A stretch of DNA of 64,000 nt from an uncultured Paracoccaceae bacterium (GTDB lineage Bacteria > Pseudomonadota > Alphaproteobacteria > Rhodobacterales > Rhodobacteraceae): the NCBI GenBank assembly GCA_947499635.1, contig CANMPD010000001.1, positions 310,001-374,000 of the forward strand, given 5' to 3'. Numbering within the stretch: the first letter of the stretch is position 1; the number at the start of each line of letters is the position of its first letter. The notes beneath the pieces are model-generated. The model was not told the origin of the DNA. It was given only the letters and a program-made list of their open reading frames with translations, and searched no databases. Position numbers and translations under genes: made by a program. Of the stretch, positions 34,634 through 44,202 are shown piece after piece.

Positions 34634-35980
34634 ATGTCCAAGACTACATTAACCCGTCGGGGCCTGATCAAATCTGGTGCCATTGGCAGCGCAGGCCTTG
34701 CCCTGCCCACGATCTTTACTGCGCAGTCTGCCCATGCTTTTACAAATGAACCAACAGGCAGCACAGTCACCTTGGGCTTTAACGTGCCACAGACAGGCCC
34801 TTACGCTGATGAAGGCGCAGATGAGTTGCGGGCATTTGAATTGGCCGTTGAGCATCTAAATGGTGGGGGCGACAGCGGAATGTTGTCAACATTCAGCTCC
34901 AAGGTGTTGCAAGGCAACGGTATTTTGGGAAAAAAAGTTTCCTATGTAACGGGTGACACACAAACGAAATCCGATGCAGCGCGTGCGTCCGCTAAATCCA
35001 TGATCGAAAAAGATGGCGCCGTTATGATCTCTGGCGGTTCGTCATCGGGCGTCGCTGTGGCCGTACAAGCCCTGTGCCAAGAGGCTGGTGTCATCTTTAT
35101 GGCTGGTCTGACTCACTCTAATGACACGACTGGAAAAGACAAACGCGCCAACGGGTTCCGCCATTTCTTTAACTCATATATGTCTGGTGCAGCACTCGCG
35201 CCAGTGCTTGCAAATGCCTATGGTACGGATCGTAAAGCTTACCATCTGACGGCCGATTACAACTGGGGATATACCACTGAAGAAGCCGTTCGCTCATCCA
35301 CTGAAGCAATGGGCTGGGAAACTGTCGCCGCCGTCAAGACACCACTAACACAGACCGACTTTTCCTCTTATATCGCCCCTGTCCTTCAATCCGGTGCCGA
35401 TACACTGGTGCTGAACCACTACGGTGGGAACATGGTCAACTCACTCACCAATGCGGTACAGTTTGGCCTGCGCGATAAGCAAGTAAATGGGAAGGACTTC
35501 CAAATCGTCGTACCTCTCTATTCGCGATTGATGGCCAAAGGCGCTGGCGCGAATGTTAAAGGGATTTATGGATCAACCAACTGGCATTGGTCTCTATCTG
35601 ATGCAGGTTCCAAAGCGTTTGTAAAATCCTTTGGAACAAAATACGGCTTCCCACCTAGCCAGGCGGCGCACACTTGTTATGTGCAGACCTTGCTATACGC
35701 AGACGCGGTACAGCGCGCGGGCTCCTTTGCACCATGCGCGGTCGCCGAAGCACTAGAGGATTTCGAGTTCGACGGCTTGGGTAATGGCAAAACGTTATAC
35801 CGCGGCACCGATCATCAGTGTTTTAAAGACGTGATTGTAGTGAAAGGTGCGGAAAACCCGACGTCTTCCTTTGATCTTCTTGAAGTTGTCGAGGTTACGC
35901 CTGTTGATCAGATTACATACGAGCCTGATCATCCACAGTTTGCAGGCGGTGCGCTGGGCACATGTAACAATGGCGTATAA
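34634..35980 (+). CDS. ABC transporter substrate-binding protein, LIV/amide-urea class, Tat-exported
   Basis: A 448-residue periplasmic binding protein of the type I fold. The N-terminus MSKTTLTRRGLIKSGAIGSA is a twin-arginine signal ending near QSAHA. The mature protein has VTLGFNVPQTGPYADEGADELRAFELAVEHLN and ISGGSSSGVAVAVQALCQEAG, typical of the LivJ/UrtA/FmdD group. GGAGGGAGG precedes the ATG at 34634; a frame reaching to 34472 is not needed. It heads a five-gene importer operon. The ligand is unknown; the neighbouring ScfR-type regulator suggests a carboxylate or acyl compound rather than urea (inference). Confidence 0.88.
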   Translation: MSKTTLTRRGLIKSGAIGSAGLALPTIFTAQSAHAFTNEPTGSTVTLGFNVPQTGPYADEGADELRAFELAVEHLNGGGDSGMLSTFSSKVLQGNGILGKKVSYVTGDTQTKSDAARASAKSMIEKDGAVMISGGSSSGVAVAVQALCQEAGVIFMAGLTHSNDTTGKDKRANGFRHFFNSYMSGAALAPVLANAYGTDRKAYHLTADYNWGYTTEEAVRSSTEAMGWETVAAVKTPLTQTDFSSYIAPVLQSGADTLVLNHYGGNMVNSLTNAVQFGLRDKQVNGKDFQIVVPLYSRLMAKGAGANVKGIYGSTNWHWSLSDAGSKAFVKSFGTKYGFPPSQAAHTCYVQTLLYADAVQRAGSFAPCAVAEALEDFEFDGLGNGKTLYRGTDHQCFKDVIVVKGAENPTSSFDLLEVVEVTPVDQITYEPDHPQFAGGALGTCNNGV

Positions 35981-36004
35981 CGCTCTGTAATTTATAAAAT
36001 TGGC

Positions 36005-36023
36005 ATGGGCGCTCAACGCCCAT
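36005..36023 (+). terminator. Stem-loop between binding-protein and permease genes
   Basis: ATGGGCG, loop CTCAA, CGCCCAT is a perfect 7-bp stem 24 bp past the stop. Without a U-tract it is more likely a transcript-stabilising or partly terminating hairpin. Confidence 0.55.
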
Positions 36024-36139
36024 CGCCTCCTCTATTTAGTCTCGAAAATACAAATTTGCACATGAAAAACATGTGAGCCAGCGTGTGATCCTCATACGAC
36101 TGGGCGAGACGGCTATTATACATGACAAAGGGGTAGGAA

Positions 36140-37171
36140 ATGGACGCCATTATCCTTCAAATCCTAAACGGGCTCGACAAAGGGTCAGCCTATGCGTTAA
36201 TTGCGCTGGGCCTTACGTTAATATTTGGCACACTGGGCGTGGTCAACTTCGCACACGGTGCGCTGTTTATGATCGGCGCCTTTTGCGCGGTGACCTTATC
36301 GCGCATTCTGACGCTCAGCCATACTATCGTCGACCCAGAGCGCACTGACTTTCTCGGCAATCCTCTGAAAGTCGAAGTGCCCTATATCCATGACTTACTG
36401 GGCGCGACGGCGGGAGATAAGGTGATTGATTGGGCTGTACCGCTGTCGGTGTTGTTTGCCATACCGATCATGATTGCTGTTGGCGTGATCATGGAACGTG
36501 GGCTGATCAAATACTTTTATAAACGCCCTCATGCAGACCAGATCCTTGTAACCTTTGGTCTGGCGATTGTGCTGCAAGAAGTCATCAAATATTTCTATGG
36601 CGCCAACCCTATCCCAACCCCTGCCCCCGAAGCGTTCAAAGGATCGCTCGATTTTGGTGCAGCGCTGGGTTTTGACCCGAATGTTATTATCTACCCCTAC
36701 TGGCGGATTGTCTATTTTGGGTTTTCAGTCGTGATCATCGGCGGTGTGTTCGCCTTTTTACAGTTCACAACCTTCGGCATGGTTGTACGCGCAGGCATGG
36801 CTGATCGTGAGACCGTCGGCTTGTTAGGCATTAACATTGACCGGCGCTTTACTATCATGTTCGGCATCGCAGCCGCTGTCGCCGGTCTGGCTGGTGTCAT
36901 GTACACTCCAATCAACTCCCCGAATTACCACATGGGAATGGACTTTCTTGTACTGTCCTTTGTTGTGGTTGTCGTCGGAGGCATGGGATCTCTCCCTGGT
37001 GCTGTTCTGGCTGGTTTCCTCCTAGGCATACTCGAAAGTTTTGCCTCAATGCGTGAAATTATCGCAATCATTCCCGGCATCAACCAAGTCATCATCTATC
37101 TTGTTGCCATTCTCATTCTTCTCACCCGCCCACGTGGCCTGATGGGACGCCAAGGCGTGATGGAGGACTAA
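36140..37171 (+). CDS. ABC transporter permease, LivH type
   Basis: A 343-residue inner-membrane permease. The family's [40 protein letters not shown] opens it, and the ATPase-docking loop is around [21 protein letters not shown]. An insertion of about 40 residues after the second helix ([20 protein letters not shown]...) is longer than in standard LivH proteins. A GGGGTAGGAA site precedes the ATG. It lies 5 bp before the partner permease gene. Confidence 0.93.
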   Translation: MDAIILQILNGLDKGSAYALIALGLTLIFGTLGVVNFAHGALFMIGAFCAVTLSRILTLSHTIVDPERTDFLGNPLKVEVPYIHDLLGATAGDKVIDWAVPLSVLFAIPIMIAVGVIMERGLIKYFYKRPHADQILVTFGLAIVLQEVIKYFYGANPIPTPAPEAFKGSLDFGAALGFDPNVIIYPYWRIVYFGFSVVIIGGVFAFLQFTTFGMVVRAGMADRETVGLLGINIDRRFTIMFGIAAAVAGLAGVMYTPINSPNYHMGMDFLVLSFVVVVVGGMGSLPGAVLAGFLLGILESFASMREIIAIIPGINQVIIYLVAILILLTRPRGLMGRQGVMED

Positions 37172-37175
37172 TACC

Positions 37176-38378
37176 ATGCTCAAACTCACCAAATCCGACT
37201 TTAATCTAATGCTACTTGTAGCCGCACTTACACTGCTTGCGCCCTTTATCCTCAATCCGTTTCCGACCGATAGTGCAATGGCACAATTTAACGCAGGCTA
37301 CCCAGACCTGATGCAACGCTTTGTGATATTTGGCATTCTGGCCGTGGGGTTTAACATCCTGTTTGGCTTGACAGGGTACCTATCCTTTGGGCACGCCGCC
37401 TTTTTGGGTGTGGGATCTTACGCTGCTGTTTGGATGTTTAAACTGCTCAGCATGAACGTTCTGCCTGCCATTGTACTATCTGTTGCGATTTCCGGTCTGT
37501 TCGCGCTGGTCATTGGTTATATCAGCCTACGAAGATCAGGGATCTACTTCTCGATCCTAACACTTGCCTTCGCGCAAATGATGTTTGCTTTGGCCTATTC
37601 CGTGTTAACCCCAATAACTGGTGGCGAAACAGGTCTGCAGCTCGCATTGGATGACCCACGTATATTCGGCGCCAGCCAAACACCTGGCGGAAACATCCCT
37701 GTGCCAAGCCTGTTCGGCCTAGAGATGCGGGAAAGCTTCGATCTTGTGCTGGGAGCTTGGGTCTTTACCTTTAACTTCGGCTATTATTTCTGTGCTTTGG
37801 TATTGCTCGCCTCATTTTACCTTGCGATCCGGATTTTCCGCTCTCCGTTTGGGTTAATGTTACGTGCGGTCAAATCCAACCAGCAACGGATGAACTATAC
37901 AGGTCTGAATACAAGACCTTACACACTTGCAGCCTTTGTCATCTCTGGCATGTATGCAGGACTTGCCGGTGGTTTGATGGCCTCAATGGATCCCCTCGCC
38001 GGCGCCGAGCGCATGCAATGGACAGCCTCGGGTGAAATCGTTTTGATGACCATCCTTGGCGGTGTCGGCACTTTGATAGGTCCCGTTCTTGGCGCTGGTT
38101 TTATCAAATACTTCGAGAATATCTTTTCCAAGATCAACGACAATGTCCTGCATGAATGGTTTGCATTTTTACCGGATGGTATCGAGAATTTCATGGTCTT
38201 CATCATTCACCCCTTCATCGGCAAAGGCTGGCACCTAACATTGGGACTGCTGTTTATGTTGGTGGTCATTTACTTACCTGGTGGCCTTGTTGAAGGCGGT
38301 CAAAAACTGGCGGCATGGTTTCAAAAACGTGGGCAAAAAACCGAAACGTCGAAATCCAAAATAGAACCGGCAGAATAA
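37176..38378 (+). CDS. ABC transporter permease, LivM type
   Basis: The second permease, 400 residues, with the class signature [24 protein letters not shown], the docking region [31 protein letters not shown] and the C-terminal [17 protein letters not shown] charged cytoplasmic tail ([17 protein letters not shown]) ends the protein. It starts 5 bp after the LivH-type gene and ends 12 bp before the first ATPase gene, all in one operon. Confidence 0.93.
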   Translation: MLKLTKSDFNLMLLVAALTLLAPFILNPFPTDSAMAQFNAGYPDLMQRFVIFGILAVGFNILFGLTGYLSFGHAAFLGVGSYAAVWMFKLLSMNVLPAIVLSVAISGLFALVIGYISLRRSGIYFSILTLAFAQMMFALAYSVLTPITGGETGLQLALDDPRIFGASQTPGGNIPVPSLFGLEMRESFDLVLGAWVFTFNFGYYFCALVLLASFYLAIRIFRSPFGLMLRAVKSNQQRMNYTGLNTRPYTLAAFVISGMYAGLAGGLMASMDPLAGAERMQWTASGEIVLMTILGGVGTLIGPVLGAGFIKYFENIFSKINDNVLHEWFAFLPDGIENFMVFIIHPFIGKGWHLTLGLLFMLVVIYLPGGLVEGGQKLAAWFQKRGQKTETSKSKIEPAE

Positions 38379-38389
38379 GGAGAGGCCTA

Positions 38390-39145
38390 ATGGGAATTTT
38401 AGAAGTCAAAAATGTCAGCAAACGTTTTGGCGGCCTCAAGGCGCTGAGTGATGTGAACTTGTCGATCAAAGAAAACTCTGTTCATGCAATCATCGGTCCA
38501 AACGGTGCAGGTAAATCCACTTTGCTGAACTGTCTGGTTGGTAAGTTGATCCCCAATACCGGATCAGTAATGTTTGATGGTCAGTCTGTCTTGGGTCGCG
38601 CCCCCTATGAGATCAACCAGATGGGGATCAGCCGTGTCTTTCAAACACCTGAAATATTTGGAGATCTAACGGTATTAGAAAACATGATGATCCCGTGCTT
38701 AGCCAAACGCGACGGTGCTTTTGAATTGAATGCCTTAGCTGCCGCTCTCACCCAGCGCGACATTATGGAAAAGGCAGAACATATGCTCGAAGAAATGAAT
38801 ATGGCGGACAAACGCCATATGCATGCTGCCGCCATGTCACGTGGTGACAAACGAAGGCTAGAGATCGGTATGTGTCTCAGCCAAGAACCTCGGTTGTTGC
38901 TATTGGACGAACCCACTGCGGGAATGGCGCGGGCAGATACCAATAACACAATAGATCTACTCAAGCAGATCTCTGAACAACGTAGCATCACAATTGCGAT
39001 CATCGAACACGACATGCATGTTGTATTCTCACTCGCCAATCGGATCACAGTTCTCGCACAAGGCACCCCTTTAGTCGAAGACGATCCAGAAAACATTCGC
39101 GGCAACCCAAAGGTGCGTGAAGCGTATCTCGGCGAAACCGCATAA
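38390..39145 (+). CDS. ABC transporter ATP-binding protein, LivG type
   Basis: The first ATPase, 251 residues: Walker A GPNGAGKSTLLNCL near residue 35, a modified signature MSRGDKRRLEIGMCL (in place of LSGGQ), Walker B RLLLLDEPTAGMA and the switch histidine in AIIEHDMHV. The signature starts with MSRGD, typical of the urea/amide-type LivG subgroup (LSHGE/LSRGD variants). AAGGAG supports the ATG at 38390 instead of a longer frame overlapping the permease gene. Confidence 0.93.
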   Translation: MGILEVKNVSKRFGGLKALSDVNLSIKENSVHAIIGPNGAGKSTLLNCLVGKLIPNTGSVMFDGQSVLGRAPYEINQMGISRVFQTPEIFGDLTVLENMMIPCLAKRDGAFELNALAAALTQRDIMEKAEHMLEEMNMADKRHMHAAAMSRGDKRRLEIGMCLSQEPRLLLLDEPTAGMARADTNNTIDLLKQISEQRSITIAIIEHDMHVVFSLANRITVLAQGTPLVEDDPENIRGNPKVREAYLGETA

Positions 39146-39157
39146 GGAGTGTGACAG

Positions 39158-39913
39158 ATGACAATCAAGCCTGATTTCTCAAAGAATTCGAACCGCGCCG
39201 CGACGGCGCCTGCATTTATGTCAATCTGGGACATGCACGCCTATTATGGTGAAAGCTATATCGTGCAAGGCATCAGCTTTAATGTCCACGAAGGTGAAAT
39301 CCTTGCACTTCTGGGGCGTAATGGTGCAGGAAAGACATCCACGCTGCGGTCTATTGCGCGCCTAGATGCACCGCAGGTGACCCATGGTGAAATATGGTTA
39401 GATCATCAACCCTTACATAAAATGGCCGCACACGAAGCTTCGACTGCTGGTCTCGGATTGGTGCCCGAAGATCGAAGAATCATCCCAGGCCTTACCGTTG
39501 AGGAAAATTTAAAACTGGCACAAATCGCACCACCGATCGGTTGGTCAATCGAGCGCCTGTATGAATTGTTCCCACGTCTCGGCGAACGCCGTCTCCAAGA
39601 GGGCGTTACTCTGTCAGGTGGCGAACAACAAATGCTGGCTATCGCGCGCGCCTTGGCGCGTGACATCAAAGTGTTATTGCTGGACGAACCTTATGAAGGT
39701 TTAGCGCCTGTCATCGTCGATGAAATCGAAAAAACACTGATCCATATTAAACAGCAGGGCATTACCACGATCATCGTCGAACAAAACGCAGTGCGCGCGC
39801 TTGAGCTGGCCGATCGTGCCGTGATTCTGGATACAGGCGGGATTGTGTTTGATGGAACGGCGGCTGAGGTTCTGGAAAATGAAGACCTGCGTGCAGAATA
39901 CTTGGCGATTTAA
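39158..39913 (+). CDS. ABC transporter ATP-binding protein, LivF type
   Basis: The second ATPase, 251 residues, with Walker A GRNGAGKTSTLRSI near residue 52, signature LSGGEQQMLAIARAL, Walker B VLLLDEPYEGLAP and IIVEQN. An N-terminal extension of about 20 polar residues precedes the domain. AAGGAG lies before the ATG. It is the last gene of the importer operon and is followed by a clear terminator. Confidence 0.93.
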   Translation: MTIKPDFSKNSNRAATAPAFMSIWDMHAYYGESYIVQGISFNVHEGEILALLGRNGAGKTSTLRSIARLDAPQVTHGEIWLDHQPLHKMAAHEASTAGLGLVPEDRRIIPGLTVEENLKLAQIAPPIGWSIERLYELFPRLGERRLQEGVTLSGGEQQMLAIARALARDIKVLLLDEPYEGLAPVIVDEIEKTLIHIKQQGITTIIVEQNAVRALELADRAVILDTGGIVFDGTAAEVLENEDLRAEYLAI

Positions 39914-39945
39914 ACTATAAAAAATAAACGTTTAGGATCAAAATA

Positions 39946-39971
39946 AAAACCGGTTACTTTAACCGGTTTTT
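39946..39971 (+). terminator. Rho-independent terminator of the LIV-type operon
   Basis: AAAACCGGTTA, short loop, TAACCGGTTTT followed by further T residues; 11-bp stem about 30 bp past the last stop. Confidence 0.85.
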
Positions 39972-40013
39972 ACCCCCTTTTCGCCACCTCTCCTTTTGCG
40001 TTACTGATGTCAG

Positions 40014-40553
40014 ATGATGACGGATGTTATTTTTGATCACGCCCCTGTCGGATTGGCCTTACTGGAAGACCGGGTCATCATCCGTTGCAATCTGCAATTC
40101 GCAACAATATTTACTACGTCAGTCAGTGAATTGACAAACAAACCTGTCGCTTCGCTTTACCCTACAGTCGACGACTATGACCGCATTGGCGCGCAGTTAA
40201 AACTACCTCAAGCCCAATCAGGTCTATACAATGACGAGCGCATAATGCGCCGCGTTGACGGACAGTTATTCTGGTGTCGGGTTCGAGGGAAATCGTTAAC
40301 ACCGGATCAGGCTTTTCAATCTGGTGTGTGGTCTTTTGCAGATCTGTCGGCTGAACGCCCTGTCGTGGATCTAACACCACGTGAGCGCGAGGTAGCAATC
40401 TTAACCTGTCGCGGATTATCAGCCAAAGAAATCGGACGGCACCTTGATTTATCTTACCGCACGATTGAAACGCACCGTGCTAAGCTGTTGGAAAAATTCG
40501 AGGCACGCAAGCTCCCTGAATTGGTTGCAAAGCTCTCGGGTATGCCACTGTAG
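40014..40553 (+). CDS. PAS-LuxR transcriptional regulator
   Basis: A 179-residue protein with an N-terminal PAS-like domain (residues about 3-110: DHAPVGLALLEDRVIIRCNLQFATIF) and a C-terminal LuxR helix-turn-helix (LTPREREVAILTCRGLSAKEIGRHLDLSYRTIETHRAKLLEKF). No receiver domain, so it is probably a ligand- or redox-responsive regulator, not a phosphorylated one. It lies alone between the importer terminator and accB; a role in either neighbouring operon is unproven. Two adjacent ATG codons are possible starts. Confidence 0.85.
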   Translation: MMTDVIFDHAPVGLALLEDRVIIRCNLQFATIFTTSVSELTNKPVASLYPTVDDYDRIGAQLKLPQAQSGLYNDERIMRRVDGQLFWCRVRGKSLTPDQAFQSGVWSFADLSAERPVVDLTPREREVAILTCRGLSAKEIGRHLDLSYRTIETHRAKLLEKFEARKLPELVAKLSGMPL

Positions 40554-40714
40554 ACATGCCGCCGGTATGGGATTGCATTCCAAGCCATGCATCTCCATGT
40601 CTACTCAATAATATACAGTAAATGTCCTGCTTTTGTTATGGATCACAATTGCCTATAAGGTTAAAAAATTTCAATCCGGGACTGTTCGGATCTAAGACAC
40701 CACTGAGGAAAACG

Positions 40715-41203
40715 ATGACCAATAAAACGCATAGCGCAGACGTCGCATTTATTGAAGCTCTGGCAGAGCTGTTGCGCAAAAACGACCTAACCGATCTACA
40801 GGTAAAGCGCGAGTACGGCGACAATGACAGTTTAAATGTGACCGTTTCTCGTCAAAGCGTTGTTGCGGCAGCAGCTCCTGTTCAAATAGCTGCTGCCCCT
40901 GCTGCAGCAGCCTCTGCTCCAATAGCTGCTGCTCCTGCCGCAGAAGTGTCTGATGATCCAGCCGCACACCCAGGCGCTGTCACATCGCCGATGGTTGGCA
41001 CAGTTTATCTACAAGCTGAACCAAGTGCGCCAACATTTATTAAGATCGGACAACAGGTTAACGAAGGTGATACATTGCTCATCGTTGAAGCGATGAAAAC
41101 GATGAACCATATCCCTTCACCAAAGTCAGGAACCGTAAAACGTATTTTGGTCGAAGATGGGGCCGCCGTTGAGTTCGGCTCTCCGTTGGTCATTCTTGAG
41201 TAA
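40715..41203 (+). CDS. accB: Biotin carboxyl carrier protein of acetyl-CoA carboxylase
   Basis: AccB carries biotin between the carboxylase and transferase parts of acetyl-CoA carboxylase, the first step of fatty acid synthesis. The 162-residue protein has an N-terminal domain, an Ala/Pro-rich linker (residues about 50-85) and the biotinyl domain with [13 protein letters not shown], where the Lys is biotinylated (MKT where MKM is usual). TGAGGAAA supports the ATG at 40715; a frame extending upstream is not needed. AccC follows after 9 bp. Confidence 0.96.
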   Translation: MTNKTHSADVAFIEALAELLRKNDLTDLQVKREYGDNDSLNVTVSRQSVVAAAAPVQIAAAPAAAASAPIAAAPAAEVSDDPAAHPGAVTSPMVGTVYLQAEPSAPTFIKIGQQVNEGDTLLIVEAMKTMNHIPSPKSGTVKRILVEDGAAVEFGSPLVILE

Positions 41204-41212
41204 GGACGACCC

Positions 41213-42559
41213 ATGTTTGACAAAATCCTCATCGCCAACCGCGGCGAAATTGCCTTGCGTGTCATCCGCGCTTGTCGCGAGATGGGCATCAAATCTGTTG
41301 CAGTTCACTCAACTGCGGACGCCGATGCGATGCATGTACGCATGGCAGACGAGAGCGTTTGCATCGGCCCTCCTTCTGGTGCGCAAAGTTATCTGTCAAT
41401 CCCCGCAATTATTTCCGCTTGCGAAGTTACAGGCGCGCAGGCGATTCACCCTGGCTACGGATTCCTGTCTGAAAATGCGAATTTTGTGCAGATCGTCGAA
41501 GATCATGGTTTAAAATTTATCGGCCCGTCAGCGGAACACATTCGCCAGATGGGAGACAAAATTACTGCAAAAGACACAGCCAAAGTCTTGGGCATACCCT
41601 GCGTTCCGGGCTCGGCTGGTGGCGTTCCAACTGTTGAAGCCGCGAAGCAAGCCGCAGCAGAGATGGGGTATCCTGTCATTATCAAAGCCACCGCAGGTGG
41701 TGGCGGTCGCGGAATGAAAGTGGCGCTTAATGCAGATGAGCTTGAAGTTGCATTCTCAACTGCACGATCCGAAGCCAAAGCCGCCTTTGGGAATGACGAA
41801 GTATATATGGAGAAGTATCTCCAAAAGCCCCGTCACATTGAAATTCAGGTCTTTGGCGACGGCCAAGGTAATGGCGTTCATTTAGGTGAACGAGATTGTT
41901 CACTGCAACGGCGTCACCAAAAGGTCTTCGAAGAAGCCCCCGGCCCTTGTATCAGCCCCGAAGAACGCGCCAAGATCGGTGGGATTTGTGCCGATGCAAT
42001 CGGTAAAATGGGGTATGCAGGCGCAGGCACAGTCGAGTTTCTCTACGAGGCTGGTGAATTCTACTTCATCGAGATGAATACGCGTCTACAAGTTGAACAC
42101 CCCGTAACCGAAGCGATTTTCGGCAAAGATCTTGTTCGTGAACAAATACGCGTTGCTGCCGGTATGCCACTGTCGTTTACGCAAGACGAGTTGGAAATCA
42201 ACGGTCACGCAATCGAGGTTCGGATCAATGCTGAACGCCTCCCGAATTTTGCACCATGCCCGGGTAAAATCACTGCTTATCATGCACCCGGTGGTTTGGG
42301 CGTCCGCATGGATTCAGCTATCTACGACGGATATTCAATTCCACCCTATTACGACAGTTTGATCGGAAAACTGATCGTTCATGGCCGTGATCGCAACGAA
42401 GCTTTAGCCCGACTACACCGTTCTTTGGGCGAGCTGATCATTGATGGTATTGATACATCCACACCATTGTTTGATATGCTCTTACAAGAAGAAGATATTC
42501 TAACCGGAGAGTATAATATTCACTGGCTCGAAAAATGGCTCGAAAAGACGTTTAACTAA
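41213..42559 (+). CDS. accC: Acetyl-CoA carboxylase, biotin carboxylase subunit
   Basis: AccC carboxylates the biotin on AccB with bicarbonate and ATP. The 448-residue ATP-grasp protein begins [33 protein letters not shown], with the glycine-rich loop [14 protein letters not shown], the conserved [31 protein letters not shown] region, [16 protein letters not shown] and a normal C-terminus. It is the second gene of the accBC operon and ends at a strong terminator. Confidence 0.97.
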   Translation: MFDKILIANRGEIALRVIRACREMGIKSVAVHSTADADAMHVRMADESVCIGPPSGAQSYLSIPAIISACEVTGAQAIHPGYGFLSENANFVQIVEDHGLKFIGPSAEHIRQMGDKITAKDTAKVLGIPCVPGSAGGVPTVEAAKQAAAEMGYPVIIKATAGGGGRGMKVALNADELEVAFSTARSEAKAAFGNDEVYMEKYLQKPRHIEIQVFGDGQGNGVHLGERDCSLQRRHQKVFEEAPGPCISPEERAKIGGICADAIGKMGYAGAGTVEFLYEAGEFYFIEMNTRLQVEHPVTEAIFGKDLVREQIRVAAGMPLSFTQDELEINGHAIEVRINAERLPNFAPCPGKITAYHAPGGLGVRMDSAIYDGYSIPPYYDSLIGKLIVHGRDRNEALARLHRSLGELIIDGIDTSTPLFDMLLQEEDILTGEYNIHWLEKWLEKTFN

Positions 42560-42591
42560 GCCTTCGGCTCAGGTGAATCTAAGTCTTCAAT

Positions 42592-42628
42592 AAAAGGGCG
42601 ATGCTTCGGGTTTCGCCCTTTTTTATTT
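42592..42628 (+). terminator. Rho-independent terminator of accBC
   Basis: AAAAGGGCGA, 11-base loop, TCGCCCTTTT followed by TT; 10-bp stem about 33 bp past the accC stop and just before aat. Confidence 0.88.
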
Positions 42629-42645
42629 GTGTTAGTTTGTAGAAT

Positions 42646-43278
42646 ATGAACCTAACCTCTGATTTATTGCTCCATGCCTATGCAAGCGGTGTCTTTCCTA
42701 TGGCTGAGACTCGTGATGCTTCTGAGATTTTTTGGGTCGACCCAAAAGAACGTGGCATTTTTCCGTTGGATCGCTTTCATATCTCCCGCTCTCTGGCGCG
42801 TGCGTTGCGCAAAGATACATATCAAATCAGCATCAATAAAAACTTCTCAGCCGTCGTAGATGGCTGTGCTGACCGAGATGAGACATGGATCAACGAGGAG
42901 ATTTTTGAACGTTATATCGAACTGCACGAGCTGGGACATGCACATTCGCTCGAAGTCTGGGACGGCTCTGATCTCGTTGGTGGTGTCTATGGCGTTTCGC
43001 TGGGAGCCGCATTTTTTGGTGAAAGTATGTTTTCACGCCGTACCAACACGTCCAAAATCGCATTGGCCTACTTGATCGATCGTCTCAATATTACTGGTTA
43101 CCGTCTATGTGATACGCAGTTTCTTACACCACATTTGGCCTCATTGGGTGCCTGCGAAATTAACCGCAAAGCCTATCACATGCGGTTGCAAGACGCGCTA
43201 AAATTAGACGCAGATTTTACAACGGCAGAAATACCGACACCTCAAACACTCTTGCAGCGTAATACCCAAACATCGTAG
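42646..43278 (+). CDS. aat: Leucyl/phenylalanyl-tRNA-protein transferase
   Basis: Aat adds Leu or Phe from aminoacyl-tRNA to proteins with N-terminal Lys or Arg, marking them for ClpS/ClpAP degradation. The 210-residue protein has LLHAYASGVFPMAE, EIFWVDPKERGIFPLD, EVWDGSDLVGGVYGVSLGAAFFGESMFS and LCDTQFLTPHLASLGA, all family hallmarks. Its 3' end overlaps that of the convergent DUF2155 gene by 37 bp. It starts only 18 bp after the accBC terminator. Confidence 0.95.
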   Translation: MNLTSDLLLHAYASGVFPMAETRDASEIFWVDPKERGIFPLDRFHISRSLARALRKDTYQISINKNFSAVVDGCADRDETWINEEIFERYIELHELGHAHSLEVWDGSDLVGGVYGVSLGAAFFGESMFSRRTNTSKIALAYLIDRLNITGYRLCDTQFLTPHLASLGACEINRKAYHMRLQDALKLDADFTTAEIPTPQTLLQRNTQTS

Positions 43279-43697
43279 CGGCGATGATCCAATGCGTTCA
43301 GCGCAGGACTGGATGCAACCATCCACCCATTAAAAAAGGTTGCACCGGTGCGTGGATCACGAATATTCAAAAACGCATAAGCGTCGCCGGTCGGGTTATC
43401 AGCAGGATAGCGACATTCCTGCATTGTAACCAAGATACCAAAAACTTTGGCTGAAGTCCCAGCCCTTAGTTCCACATCCTGGGTATGACCGTTGATTTTG
43501 TCCAAAGCACGGATCGTTGCCATCACGCCTTGCTCGGCCTGATTATGCTCAATCCGTTCTTGAGCAGCCAAGCCTTGCTCAGCAGGGATTTCTTCTAATG
43601 GCGCAAGCGGTTCAACTGAAATAGACTGCGCGTGTGCGTAGGACACAGTCGTCGTGACGCCTACGCACAATAAAGTTCTTAACATATGCCGCAGCAT
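43242..43697 (-). CDS. DUF2155 family periplasmic protein
   Basis: A 151-residue exported protein: a signal peptide (LRTLLCVGVTTTVSYAHA) and a C-terminal DUF2155 domain with ATIRALDKINGHTQDVELRAGTSAKVFGIL, a cysteine in MQECRYP, and FNGWMVASSPALNALDHRRYDVWVLRC. DUF2155 proteins have no established activity. Its ATG overlaps the mlaD stop (TAATG), with an alternative ATG at 43685. The order aat, DUF2155, mlaD-like, NDUFA12-like is a familiar alphaproteobacterial layout. Confidence 0.85.
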   Translation of the reverse strand: MLRHMLRTLLCVGVTTTVSYAHAQSISVEPLAPLEEIPAEQGLAAQERIEHNQAEQGVMATIRALDKINGHTQDVELRAGTSAKVFGILVTMQECRYPADNPTGDAYAFLNIRDPRTGATFFNGWMVASSPALNALDHRRYDVWVLRCKSV

Positions 43698-44146
43698 TAG
43701 GAGCCGCCGCCTCCAGACACAAATTTAACCAAGAGCGAAATCAAGCTGACGGCACCCTGAGTATCAGTCACCTCATCGCCTGCTTCTAAATTATAGGTAG
43801 ACCCACCGGGCATAACCTCGACGTAATTTCCGCCTAGCAAACCTTCTGAAGAAATAATGATCGAGCTGTCTTCAGGAATCAAAATGCCGTCGTTGATTGC
43901 TACGGTTGTGTCTGCACGGAAGGTTTCTGAATTTAAAACGACATCGCTGACTGTTCCGATTTTCACACCAGCAAGCCGAACATCACTGCCAACGGCAATC
44001 CCCTCAAGGGATCGAAAAGAAGCAGTCAGGTCGTAGGATTGTGATCCATTTCCAAGCCCAGCAACCTGTGTAGCATAAACGCCAAACGCAAGTGCAGCGG
44101 CGAAAACAACGCCTCCAGTGAGGACTTCTGTAGTATTATAGGACAT
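43697..44146 (-). CDS. mlaD: MlaD-type phospholipid-transport substrate-binding protein
   Basis: A 149-residue protein with one N-terminal membrane anchor (VLTGGVVFAAALAFGVYA) and an MCE domain (LTASFRSLEGIAVGSDVRLAGVKIGTVSDVVL, IISSEGLLGGNYVEVMPGG). MlaD forms the periplasmic hexamer of the Mla system that moves phospholipids between the membranes. The partner genes mlaE and mlaF are not adjacent, so the complex partners must be encoded elsewhere. It is translationally coupled to the DUF2155 gene. Confidence 0.88.
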   Translation of the reverse strand: MSYNTTEVLTGGVVFAAALAFGVYATQVAGLGNGSQSYDLTASFRSLEGIAVGSDVRLAGVKIGTVSDVVLNSETFRADTTVAINDGILIPEDSSIIISSEGLLGGNYVEVMPGGSTYNLEAGDEVTDTQGAVSLISLLVKFVSGGGGS

Positions 44147-44202
44147 ATTAAGTGCCTTTTGGCAGTATCATAGGGTGTAGTTAAACCGGTGTTTATCCGG
44201 TA

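Noticed and set aside
44185-44201. ACCGG/CCGGT inverted repeat between the NDUFA12-like and mlaD genes
   Set aside because: Only a 5-bp stem and no U-tract; too weak to call a terminator.
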